This document shows positions 1 to 5,655 of a DNA stretch of 6,888 bases, piece after piece (the stretch's first letter is position 1; each line of letters begins with the position of its first letter). The stretch is from positions 1-6,888 of the forward strand of contig WNEG01000098.1 of the NCBI GenBank assembly GCA_012910725.1. The letters run 5' to 3'. The position numbers and the translations under genes were made by a program. The notes beneath the pieces were generated by a model, which was not told the origin of the DNA, made no database searches, and worked only from the letters and a program-made list of their open reading frames with translations. This stretch comes from Candidatus Ethanoperedens thermophilum (GTDB lineage: Archaea > Halobacteriota > Methanosarcinia > Methanosarcinales > EX4572-44).

Positions 1-142
1 TATCGTTTTTTTGTTCATGAATATGCATAAAACGGCTGATAGTATTAATACCCACACTTATCTACTGGGGTGCCCTCGAAACGTCATCGATCGCAGCACC
101 CGCGCATGCAAGCACCACAAACGCCATGCCCACGCTAAATAT

Positions 143-175
143 CATCATTCGTAAACCAGTACGAGACCCAATTAC
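143..175 (-). repeat. Degenerate direct repeat, copy B
   Basis: This is the second copy of the 33-nt repeat, encoding VIGSRTGLRMM just ahead of a hydrophobic run that ends in the lipobox-like V-L-A-C. Matching amino acids with differing third bases suggest an old duplication of a coding segment rather than a recent DNA repeat. Confidence 0.45.
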
Positions 176-304
176 ACAATCATGCCTTTTCATAACAACC
201 ACATCCGGAATAATGCATAACACACATCGCAATCCTACAAATGCCTTACGCATTACCAACCCAGCGCCTGCACGCCGACCAGATTAAACGACCGCCGCCG
301 CCAG

Positions 305-337
305 CATCATTCGCAGAATAGTACGGGACTCACTCAC
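305..337 (-). repeat. Degenerate direct repeat, copy A
   Basis: By eye this 33-nt minus-strand segment matches copy B at 143-175 at 25 of 33 positions, and the last 24 nt match at 19 of 24. Both copies lie in the same reading frame, 162 nt (54 codons) apart, and encode V-x-x-S-R-T-x-L-R-M-M followed by hydrophobic residues. Copy A begins inside the last codons of the ATPase gene. Confidence 0.45.
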
Positions 338-3020
338 TCTGCTCATGCTTACTGAATATTGTTTTTTTACTTCGCAGGTATTTGATAAATTCCCCAAGAA
401 AGAATACGGTGCTTGAGACAGCAACGATCATTGCCCAGTGTGCTGGTGTAAGTGGTGCTGTGTGGAATATGGAATTCATTACTGGGAGATAGGTGATTGC
501 CATCTGCAAAAGCATTACAATTGTTATTCCAAGTAGCATGAATTTGTTTGAGAATATTTGTTTGTGTACGTGTTCGTTGATTGATTTGCAGTTGAACAGG
601 TAGAAGGCTTCGAACATCACTATCGTATTGAGTACGATGGTGCGTGCAACAGTGATGTCTTCACTATTGTTAAGGTTGAAAAAAAACAATGTGAAGGCAC
701 CAGTTACCATTAATATTGCTACGATAAATATCAGTTTTTTTATTAAAGATGTTAGCAGGGGTTCTGTTGCTGGACGTGGCGGTTGTTGCAGCAGCCCCCC
801 TTCTTTTGGTTCTGCTATCAGTGTTGTTCCAAGCCCAATGGCAGTTACCGTGTTTATCCAGATTATGTGTAAGGGTAACAGCGGAAACATGAATCCAAAG
901 AGCAGTGCAGTCATTATTATAAGCCCTTCCCCCCCATTGGTTGGCAGTGTCCAGAGTATGATTTTCTGAATCTTGCTGTACACATTACGTCCCTCTTCTA
1001 TTGCTGCTACGATGCTTGCGAAGTTGTCATCTACCAGCACCATGTCTGATGATTCTATACTCACTTCTGTTCCTGACATGCCCATGGCAATGCCAATGTC
1101 TGCCGTCTTTAGTGCAGGAGCATCGTTGATGCCGTCTCCTGTAACTGCTACAATTTCACCTTTTCGCTGGAGGTTTTGTACGATCTTAAATTTGTGTTCT
1201 GGTGAGGTTCTCGCAAATACTGATGTTTCATCGAGACAGGCAGTTAGCTCCTCACTCTCCATGTCATCAAGTTCTGCACCTGTGCGCACACCCACGGTTT
1301 TAATACCCACCTTCTTTGCTATTGCAAGGGCAGTCTGCTTATGGTCCCCAGTTACCATAATTACCCGTATGCCTGCATCTGTGCACATCTCAATAGCATG
1401 TACAACTTCATCTCTTGGTGGGTCCATCATACCATGCAGTCCAAGAAACACGAGTTTGTTTATGTCATCAGGTGTTATCTGGGTTTTTGAGGCGTCCACT
1501 TTTTTATATCCCACTGCAAGCACTCTAAGTGCCTCTGCTGCCATCAAACGAGCAGCATTTTCGACCTCTTTTAAATCAAGAGATGTTTTTCCTTCTTGTA
1601 TGGTACAGAATGATAAAACCTTCTCAGGTGAGCCTTTCACATAGATGATATTATTCTGTTCATCCAGTTTATGCAGGGTTGCCATGTACTGGTTTTCAGG
1701 CTCGAAAGGTATTATGTCAAGCCTCTGTAAATCAGATGCAACTCCCGCTTTTAATGCTGCAACCAGTAATGCACCCTCGGTCGGATCACCTTCTATACCA
1801 GGTTCATTTTCACTTAACGCTGCATCATTACACCATGCACCAGCCTCAAGTGTTCTAACAAGGAGGTCATCGGATAGCGGATCCACTTTTTGTCCGTTAT
1901 ACAAAAATTCTCCGACAGGCTCATATCCGGCACCAGTGAGTGTATACTTGCGGCCGATCGTGTCTATAGTAGTAACGGTCATCTGGTTTTTCGTTAGCGT
2001 GCCAGTCTTGTCAGTACATATCACAGTGGTGCTGCCAAGAGTTTCAACTGATGGCAGGTTTCTGATTATTGCATTTCTCTCTGCCATTTTTTTAACACCA
2101 ATTGCAAGGTTGATCGTGACCACAGCAGGCAGACTCTCGGGTATGGCAGCAACAGCAAGACTTACTGCTGCAAGAAAAATAAACTCAATATCATAATTAA
2201 ACCACAAGCCCCACATAAATGTGAAAAAAGCAATAAACATGATAGCCAGGGATAGCTGTTTTCCAAACACATTCAACTTTCGAACAAGAGGCGTGGAAAA
2301 GTCAGACGATTGTTCAATAAATCCTGAAATCTTCCCAATCTCGGTATTATCTGCTGTAGAAACCACAACACCGCGACCCTGTCCATGTGTCACAAAAGTG
2401 CCGGCAAAAACCATATTCAGCCGATCAGCAAGAGGTATGTCCTCACCGACAACAACCTCGCTTGTTTTCCTGATAGAAAGCGACTCACCAGTCAAAGACG
2501 ACTCGTCCACCTGCAAATTCTTCACATAAAACAAACGCATGTCTGCAGGCACTCGCCCACCGCCTTCAAGCAGCACCACATCACCCGCCACAACTTCTTT
2601 GCTTGAAATAGCCATCCTTCTTCCATCACGCAACACCACTGCTTCTGAAGCTAACATCCGGGCAAGCGACTCAAGCGCATGCTGGGCTTTTCGCTCCTGT
2701 ATAAACCCGATAACAGCATTAGCAAAGACCACCCCCAAAATAACGCCCATATCAGCCCACTCGGAAAGAAAAAACATCGCTGCAGCAGCAGCCAGTAGCA
2801 CATAGATCAGCGGACTCAAAAACTGCTTAAAAAACTGATAGAATACACTCACAGGTTTTTTAAAACTAACTTCATTAAAACCAAAACGCTCAATACGCGC
2901 TTTGACTTCATGCTTGTCCAGACCGTTTTTACTGCTGTCAACAAGCGAGAACACATCATCAGCAGAAACCGAGTGCCAGTTAATATCAGCCACAGGATGC
3001 AACAAGGATAAATATGTCAA
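330..3020 (-). CDS. P-type cation-transporting ATPase, SERCA/PacL-like (type II)
   Basis: This is a membrane pump that couples ATP hydrolysis to cation transport. It has 896 residues, the normal length. In order: N-terminal cation-ATPase domain (about 12-70); TM1-2 (about 70-106); actuator domain with TGES at 177-180; TM3-4 with PESLP at 294-298; phosphorylation motif DKTGT at 337-341 (phospho-Asp 337); nucleotide-binding KGSPE at 462-466; TGD at 557-559; hinge TGDGxNDAP at 627-635; then six C-terminal helices (about 686-883). Aligned with SERCA, the sites corresponding to Glu309, Asn768, Glu771, Asn796 and Thr799 are kept (E295, N695, E698, N723, T726), but Asp800 is Ala727. The ion is therefore uncertain: Ca2+, Na+, H+ and others are possible. 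The start is TTG with no Shine-Dalgarno; TTG at codons 6 or 7 and GTG at codon 10 are alternatives, and no nearby ATG fits. The stop is TGA. It follows hsp20 by 37 bp and is probably co-transcribed. Family is near certain; substrate is not. Confidence 0.95.
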   Translation of the reverse strand: MTYLSLLHPVADINWHSVSADDVFSLVDSSKNGLDKHEVKARIERFGFNEVSFKKPVSVFYQFFKQFLSPLIYVLLAAAAAMFFLSEWADMGVILGVVFANAVIGFIQERKAQHALESLARMLASEAVVLRDGRRMAISSKEVVAGDVVLLEGGGRVPADMRLFYVKNLQVDESSLTGESLSIRKTSEVVVGEDIPLADRLNMVFAGTFVTHGQGRGVVVSTADNTEIGKISGFIEQSSDFSTPLVRKLNVFGKQLSLAIMFIAFFTFMWGLWFNYDIEFIFLAAVSLAVAAIPESLPAVVTINLAIGVKKMAERNAIIRNLPSVETLGSTTVICTDKTGTLTKNQMTVTTIDTIGRKYTLTGAGYEPVGEFLYNGQKVDPLSDDLLVRTLEAGAWCNDAALSENEPGIEGDPTEGALLVAALKAGVASDLQRLDIIPFEPENQYMATLHKLDEQNNIIYVKGSPEKVLSFCTIQEGKTSLDLKEVENAARLMAAEALRVLAVGYKKVDASKTQITPDDINKLVFLGLHGMMDPPRDEVVHAIEMCTDAGIRVIMVTGDHKQTALAIAKKVGIKTVGVRTGAELDDMESEELTACLDETSVFARTSPEHKFKIVQNLQRKGEIVAVTGDGINDAPALKTADIGIAMGMSGTEVSIESSDMVLVDDNFASIVAAIEEGRNVYSKIQKIILWTLPTNGGEGLIIMTALLFGFMFPLLPLHIIWINTVTAIGLGTTLIAEPKEGGLLQQPPRPATEPLLTSLIKKLIFIVAILMVTGAFTLFFFNLNNSEDITVARTIVLNTIVMFEAFYLFNCKSINEHVHKQIFSNKFMLLGITIVMLLQMAITYLPVMNSIFHTAPLTPAHWAMIVAVSSTVFFLGEFIKYLRSKKTIFSKHEQSE

Positions 3021-3057
3021 GTCAAAAAAAGATAAAGTAAAAAATAAATAAACGGTT
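3021..3057 (-). promoter_or_regulatory. T-rich hsp20-ATPase spacer: possible partial terminator or internal promoter
   Basis: On the minus strand the 37-bp gap carries T6 (3044-3039) and T7 (3030-3024) within a nearly pure A/T stretch. Archaeal RNA polymerase stops at oligo-U tracts, so some transcripts may end here after hsp20. The TTTATTTAT stretch lies about 20-30 nt before the ATPase TTG, which is TATA-box distance for a leaderless message, so it could also start transcription. Both roles are inferred from composition and spacing only. Confidence 0.35.
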
Positions 3058-3621
3058 CTATTTTATTTCGAGCTTGTGTTTTTTAGGCTCTATCTTCGGC
3101 TCTTTCTTTGGAAGGCTTATTTCAAGTAGACCATGTTCCAGTTTTGCATTTGCTTTGTCAGGTAGTATTTCTTCTGGAAGCACAAGTTTTCGGTAAAATT
3201 CCAGGTATCCACGTTCTTGACGCAAATAATCCTCTTTTTCTTCTTTTTCTTCTTTTTCTGCTTTGGCTGACAGTTCTATGGCATCATCGGTCACTGTTAT
3301 TTCAATATTTTCCTTTGGAACACCTGGAAACTCTGCACTCAATTTAAACTCTTTCCCGGTATCTAATACATTCACATAAGGCTCACGATACGTGACTGCA
3401 CCAGTCCTCCATGGAAATGGAACAAGCCTCTTTCTTGAGGACAATGGTGACCAGAACGTTTCACCGAAGTTTTTTGTAAAGTCTTCAAACATCCTGTCCA
3501 TCTCACCCCATAACTCATAAGGTGTTCGCATCCATAGTGAAGATTCTTTTTTCTTTGGCACTACTTCTATATTTCCTTGTTTTTCACTTTCTTTGGTTGT
3601 TGGTTTCTTTTCTTTTGTCAT
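3058..3621 (-). CDS. hsp20: Small heat-shock protein, Hsp20/alpha-crystallin family
   Basis: This is an ATP-independent cytoplasmic chaperone that binds unfolding proteins and usually forms large oligomers. It has 187 residues, typical for archaeal Hsp20 proteins. The N-terminal arm is Lys-rich (about 1-28), followed by an aromatic segment (WMRTPYELWGEMDRMF, 30-45). The alpha-crystallin domain spans about 80-173, with EFKLSAEFPGV early, the ERGYLEFYRKLVLP dimerisation-strand region (136-149) and the diagnostic A-x-x-x-x-G-L-L late (159-166). The tail ends LEIK, a possible I-x-I-type anchor. An EKE tripeptide repeated three times (122-130) comes from a 9-bp tandem repeat at 3232-3258 and fills a loop that is often charged in archaeal homologues. 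The ATG start is well supported by GAGGTGAT four bases upstream. The stop is TAG. It probably leads an operon with the ATPase, and a palindrome at its promoter suggests repression outside stress. Confidence 0.95.
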   Translation of the reverse strand: MTKEKKPTTKESEKQGNIEVVPKKKESSLWMRTPYELWGEMDRMFEDFTKNFGETFWSPLSSRKRLVPFPWRTGAVTYREPYVNVLDTGKEFKLSAEFPGVPKENIEITVTDDAIELSAKAEKEEKEEKEDYLRQERGYLEFYRKLVLPEEILPDKANAKLEHGLLEISLPKKEPKIEPKKHKLEIK

Positions 3622-3625
3622 TTAA

Positions 3626-3633
3626 ATCACCTC
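3626..3633 (-). promoter_or_regulatory. Shine-Dalgarno of hsp20
   Basis: GAGGTGAT on the minus strand ends four bases before the ATG at 3621. It closely matches the archaeal anti-SD complement and fixes the hsp20 start. It is the only strong, well-spaced ribosome-binding site in the window. Confidence 0.85.
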
Positions 3634-3636
3634 GCT

Positions 3637-3660
3637 TTGTTCACGTCCACGAGTGAACAA
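3637..3660. promoter_or_regulatory. Perfect inverted repeat, candidate heat-shock operator
   Basis: TTGTTCAC and GTGAACAA form perfect 8-bp arms around an 8-bp spacer. The element ends 15 bp before the hsp20 ATG and lies between the likely TATA box (about 3664-3670) and the Shine-Dalgarno, covering the expected transcription start near 3641. That is where a repressor would block polymerase. It is not obviously the known Phr or HSR1 site; the operator role is inferred from symmetry and position. Confidence 0.55.
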
Positions 3661-3663
3661 GTA

Positions 3664-3670
3664 CATTTAT
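3664..3670 (-). promoter_or_regulatory. Candidate TATA box of hsp20
   Basis: ATAAATG on the minus strand, preceded by AACCA, is centred about 46 bp before the ATG. Start about 26 bp downstream would give a leader of roughly 20 nt containing the Shine-Dalgarno. The match to the archaeal TATA consensus is moderate. Confidence 0.4.
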
Positions 3671-3866
3671 TGGTTCCAACACCATGTCAACTACTCCCCC
3701 ATAAAATCATAGATTTTAAGGAAAGAGCTTGTAACTAATGTCAGGTAAATTATTATACAACGAACAATTGCCTTCATTCACCATCACATTTGGCTGGTTG
3801 ACATCAGATGGTTAATCTTATCCGCCTTTCTACTATTTTTGGGGAACAACCTGGACTTACTTACAC

Positions 3867-3914
3867 CAGACCTGCAAAACCATTAAGCAGGTATCTGTCG
3901 CCAGAGTTTTGGTG
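3867..3914. other. Two adjacent hairpin-forming inverted repeats
   Basis: CAGACCTGC (3867-3875) pairs with GCAGG plus TCTG (3887-3897), giving nine base pairs with a 2-nt bulge and an 11-nt loop. Two bases later CGCCA (3899-3903) can pair with TGGTG (3910-3914), including one G-T pair. There is no tRNA-like clover-leaf, and no function is evident. Confidence 0.3.
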
Positions 3915-3948
3915 AGAGTAAGAAATGTTTCGAACTCAATTTCCAGCT

Positions 3949-4029
3949 TCAAATTTCTAGCTCTATAGGAGGAATGCCTTGCTTTTTCAGACGTGAAATT
4001 AAGCCCTTAGTATCATCTAAGTAACTATC
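3949..4029 (-). pseudogene. Possible C-terminal remnant of a lost gene
   Basis: On the minus strand 26 codons are open between two stops, with no start codon. They read DSYLDDTKGLISRL followed by KKQGIPPIELEI, then TGA at 3951-3949. The composition (Lys/Arg/Asp, Leu/Ile, a Pro-Pro turn) looks like a real soluble protein C-terminus rather than random AT-rich translation. I do not recognise the family. Chance is a real alternative at this length. Confidence 0.25.
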
Positions 4030-4030
4030 C

Positions 4031-4038
4031 TATATATA
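4031..4038 (+). promoter_or_regulatory. Candidate TATA box (plus strand)
   Basis: TATATATA flanked by CC and CT is close to the archaeal TATA consensus and lies about 26 bp before position 4061, where a compact folded segment begins. Because it is self-complementary it could also act on the minus strand. Confidence 0.35.
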
Positions 4039-4059
4039 CTTTCTTTAGGTTGTTGTAGT

Positions 4060-4136
4060 TAGGGGACCCTATAATATATGGAGATGTTATAGGTTAGTGG
4101 AAACCCAGTGTCGTCAAGATAGACCTGGATTTTTTT
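4060..4136 (+). ncRNA. Candidate small RNA with its own promoter and terminator
   Basis: About 75 nt lie between the TATA box at 4031-4038 and an oligo(T) run. Near the 5' end CCTATAA (4068-4074) and TTATAGG (4087-4093) form a perfect 7-bp stem with a 12-nt loop. The 3' end is a bulged hairpin followed by A and T7 (4130-4136). No protein reading frame explains the segment. It does not fit C/D-box, H/ACA, SRP, RNase P or tRNA patterns that I can see. It is free-standing, 215 bp before lysA, so a long lysA leader is the main alternative. Existence of the RNA is inference from the co-occurrence of promoter, stem and terminator. Confidence 0.35.
4105..4136 (+). terminator. Hairpin plus T7, intrinsic-terminator-like
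   Basis: CCAG-t-GTC (4105-4112) pairs with GAC-CTGG (4122-4128): seven base pairs, one bulged T, a 9-nt loop, then A and T7. In archaea the oligo-U tract matters more than the hairpin, and both are present. It cannot serve lysA, which lies downstream, so it implies a transcript starting before it. Confidence 0.45.
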
Positions 4137-4170
4137 GGCATCATGTGGATGAATGTTTTGTGTTCAGTCA

Positions 4171-4212
4171 TACATGTAATGTATATACACTACATAGATT
4201 AACCCCCCCCCC
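4171..4212. other. Short A/T palindromes followed by a C10 homopolymer
   Basis: TACATGTA (4171-4178) and TGTATATACA (4180-4189) are both perfect palindromes, and ten consecutive C residues follow at 4203-4212. The second palindrome could be a TATA element giving a roughly 140-nt lysA leader. The C10 tract is prone to slippage and to sequencing error. No protein-coding role is visible. Confidence 0.4.
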
Positions 4213-4319
4213 TCTATGGGATTCGGAGGCGGTGGGCTTTTGGGTTTTGTATGGGAAATGACTGGATTGTCTATGATTTCGCAAGCCTGACGTGACGCTG
4301 TGGGTGGAAACACAACAAC

Positions 4320-4327
4320 TTAAAATA
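4320..4327 (+). promoter_or_regulatory. Candidate lysA TATA box, implying a leaderless message
   Basis: TTAAAATA is close to the archaeal TATA consensus and is centred about 27 bp before the lysA ATG. Transcription would then start at or within a base or two of the ATG. The absence of a Shine-Dalgarno before lysA fits a leaderless transcript. Confidence 0.45.
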
Positions 4328-4350
4328 ATAGTTGATACTCTAATGATGAT

Positions 4351-5631
4351 ATGTTTAAAATTGATGGACATCTTGAAGTTTACAATCATCATCTGTTTGT
4401 CGGAGGAGTGGACTCTCTTGAACTCATAAAAGAATATGGCTCACCTCTTTTTGTGATAAACGAACAGCGTATCCGCGATAACTACAGACGATACCAGGGT
4501 GCCTTCCCGGATGCTGATATATACTATGCAGTAAAGGCAAATAGCAATTTTTCGATACTTCGAATACTTGCGCGTGAAGGTGCTGGTGCAGATGTATTCA
4601 GCGAAGGCGAATTATATCTGGCACTGCTTGCAGGCATACATAAAGATAAGATACTGTTCAATGGCAATTCCAAAACAGATCATGAACTTAAGTATGCAGT
4701 AGAAACAGGTGTTAAGGTATCAGTAGACTCTATTGACGAACTGAAAACACTTGCTACTTTTGCAAAAGAGAGAGGCAAAACCATACCAATCGCCTTTCGA
4801 GTAAATCCTGACGTGTCACCAAAAACGCATCCAAAGATTGCAACAGGGCTTGCTACCAGCAAATTCGGGATACCTTTAGAAAAAATCATCGAAGCTTATG
4901 ACATGGCGCAAAAACTGGACACGATCGAAGTTGTCGGAATACACTGTCATATTGGAAGCCAGATTCTTGAGACCACGCCTTTTGTAGAGATGACAAACAA
5001 GATGATGGATCTGGTAGAACAGATTGATCGGCTTGGGATCAGATTCGAGTTTGTTGATCTTGGTTCAGGGCTTGGCATACCTTATAAGAAAGATGAGACT
5101 GCACCAACACCACAGGATCTTGCAGATGCCATACTGCCAGTGTTTAATGAACGTGCAAATGCGATGGGTTTACATCCTCGCGTCATACTTGAACCAGGAC
5201 GATATATTACAGCTGATGCCACGGTACTGCTAACAACAGTCAACATGGTAAAAGAAGCACATAAAAACTTTGTTGGAGTGGACGCAGGCTTTAACCTGCT
5301 GGTCAGACCAACGATGTACGATTCGTATCACCACGTGCTTGTTGCAAACAAAGCAGATCTGAAATCAGCAGGACTCTACACTATTGCAGGACCGGTATGC
5401 GAATCTGGTGATATTCTTGCCCGCGATCGGCAACTTCCAATGGTTGAAAAAGGTGATGTTATCGCGGTGCTTGACACAGGTGCTTATGGTTTCAGCATGA
5501 GCTCACAGTACAATGGGCGACCACGCGCACCAGAAGTTTTGATAACACGACGAAAAACATGCATTGTCAGAGAGCGCGAAAACATTGATGATTTACTTGC
5601 AAAACAACGCCTGCCTCCGCATTTATTATAG
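4351..5631 (+). CDS. lysA: Diaminopimelate decarboxylase
   Basis: This PLP enzyme catalyses the last step of lysine synthesis, meso-diaminopimelate to L-lysine plus CO2, in the cytoplasm. It has 426 residues, the usual length. The fold-type III alanine-racemase-like barrel comes first, with the PLP lysine in YYAVKANSN (K62), then HIGSQ (200-204), the glycine-rich phosphate-binding loop DLGSGLGIPY (236-245) and EPGR (281-284). The C-terminal beta-barrel carries GPVCESGD (347-354, catalytic Cys350) and AYGFSMSSQYNGRPRAPEVL (378-397), whose Tyr and Arg contact substrate across the dimer. These motifs separate it from ornithine/arginine decarboxylases. The ATG start is the only in-frame one; two ATGs just upstream are out of frame. 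No Shine-Dalgarno is present, and a TATA-like box about 27 bp upstream suggests a leaderless message. The stop is TAG. The gene is monocistronic and converges on the SerRS gene. Confidence 0.95.
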   Translation: MFKIDGHLEVYNHHLFVGGVDSLELIKEYGSPLFVINEQRIRDNYRRYQGAFPDADIYYAVKANSNFSILRILAREGAGADVFSEGELYLALLAGIHKDKILFNGNSKTDHELKYAVETGVKVSVDSIDELKTLATFAKERGKTIPIAFRVNPDVSPKTHPKIATGLATSKFGIPLEKIIEAYDMAQKLDTIEVVGIHCHIGSQILETTPFVEMTNKMMDLVEQIDRLGIRFEFVDLGSGLGIPYKKDETAPTPQDLADAILPVFNERANAMGLHPRVILEPGRYITADATVLLTTVNMVKEAHKNFVGVDAGFNLLVRPTMYDSYHHVLVANKADLKSAGLYTIAGPVCESGDILARDRQLPMVEKGDVIAVLDTGAYGFSMSSQYNGRPRAPEVLITRRKTCIVRERENIDDLLAKQRLPPHLL

Positions 5632-5655
5632 ATATATACCAGTTTTTCAAAAGGT
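5632..5655. other. 24-bp convergent gap between lysA and the SerRS gene
   Basis: The gap contains T5 on the plus strand (5643-5647), a weak termination signal for lysA, and only T4 on the minus strand for the synthetase gene. No strong hairpin is seen. Transcripts of the two genes probably overlap at their 3' ends. Confidence 0.4.

Larger units (their letters stand above)
1..346 (-). pseudogene. Probable decayed small gene(s) downstream of the ATPase
   Basis: No family recognised. On the minus strand one frame runs from an ATG at 346-344, inside the end of the ATPase gene (17-bp overlap), to the window edge. It is broken by TAA at 286-284 and TAG at 64-62. The first piece is 20 residues (MSRVSES...AAAVV). 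The longest open piece (259-62; TTG start, or ATG at 253 or 193) is 65 residues. From the ATG at 193 that piece resembles a lipoprotein signal peptide: a basic start (MKR), a hydrophobic stretch, then V-L-A-C, but a stop follows 13 residues later. After the TAG the frame continues 20 codons (ISVGINTISR...) and leaves the window. Two sub-segments share an SRTxLRMM motif. GC is higher than in the neighbours, with a CGCCGCCGCC run at 292-301. Decay of a secreted or membrane protein gene is inference; chance open reading is the alternative. Confidence 0.3.

Noticed and set aside
17..154. 45-residue plus-strand open frame starting MNMHKTAD
   Set aside because: His/Lys/Arg-rich low-complexity translation, no Shine-Dalgarno, and it lies opposite the minus-strand relic.
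628..2805. Several long plus-strand open frames opposite the ATPase
   Set aside because: They are antisense shadows of a gene with complete catalytic motifs; their Ser/Thr/Pro-rich translations are typical of reverse-strand reading.
3232..3258. Three 9-bp T-rich tandem repeat units
   Set aside because: They encode EKE three times in an Hsp20 loop that is commonly charged and repetitive; this is part of the gene, not a regulatory repeat.
3920..3945. tRNA-like T-arm (TTTCGAA in a short stem)
   Set aside because: No acceptor, D or anticodon arm can be drawn around it; the stem is only five base pairs with a 12-base loop.
3968..4024. GGAGG followed by ATG and a 16-residue plus-strand open frame
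   Set aside because: Only one base separates GGAGG from the ATG, too close for a working Shine-Dalgarno, and the peptide has no recognisable features.
4217..4290. Lysine-riboswitch or short leader peptide before lysA
   Set aside because: No multi-arm junction or lysine-rich leader peptide is visible, and the promoter near 4320 would leave this segment untranscribed.
4343..4350. C-box-like ATGATGA before lysA (C/D-box sRNA)
   Set aside because: No matching D box (CTGA) or D'/C' pair at usable spacing, and it abuts the lysA start codon.
4168..4392. 74-codon minus-strand open frame across the lysA start
   Set aside because: It overlaps the lysA start antisense, has no ribosome-binding site, and its composition reflects the C10 tract and AT-rich DNA.
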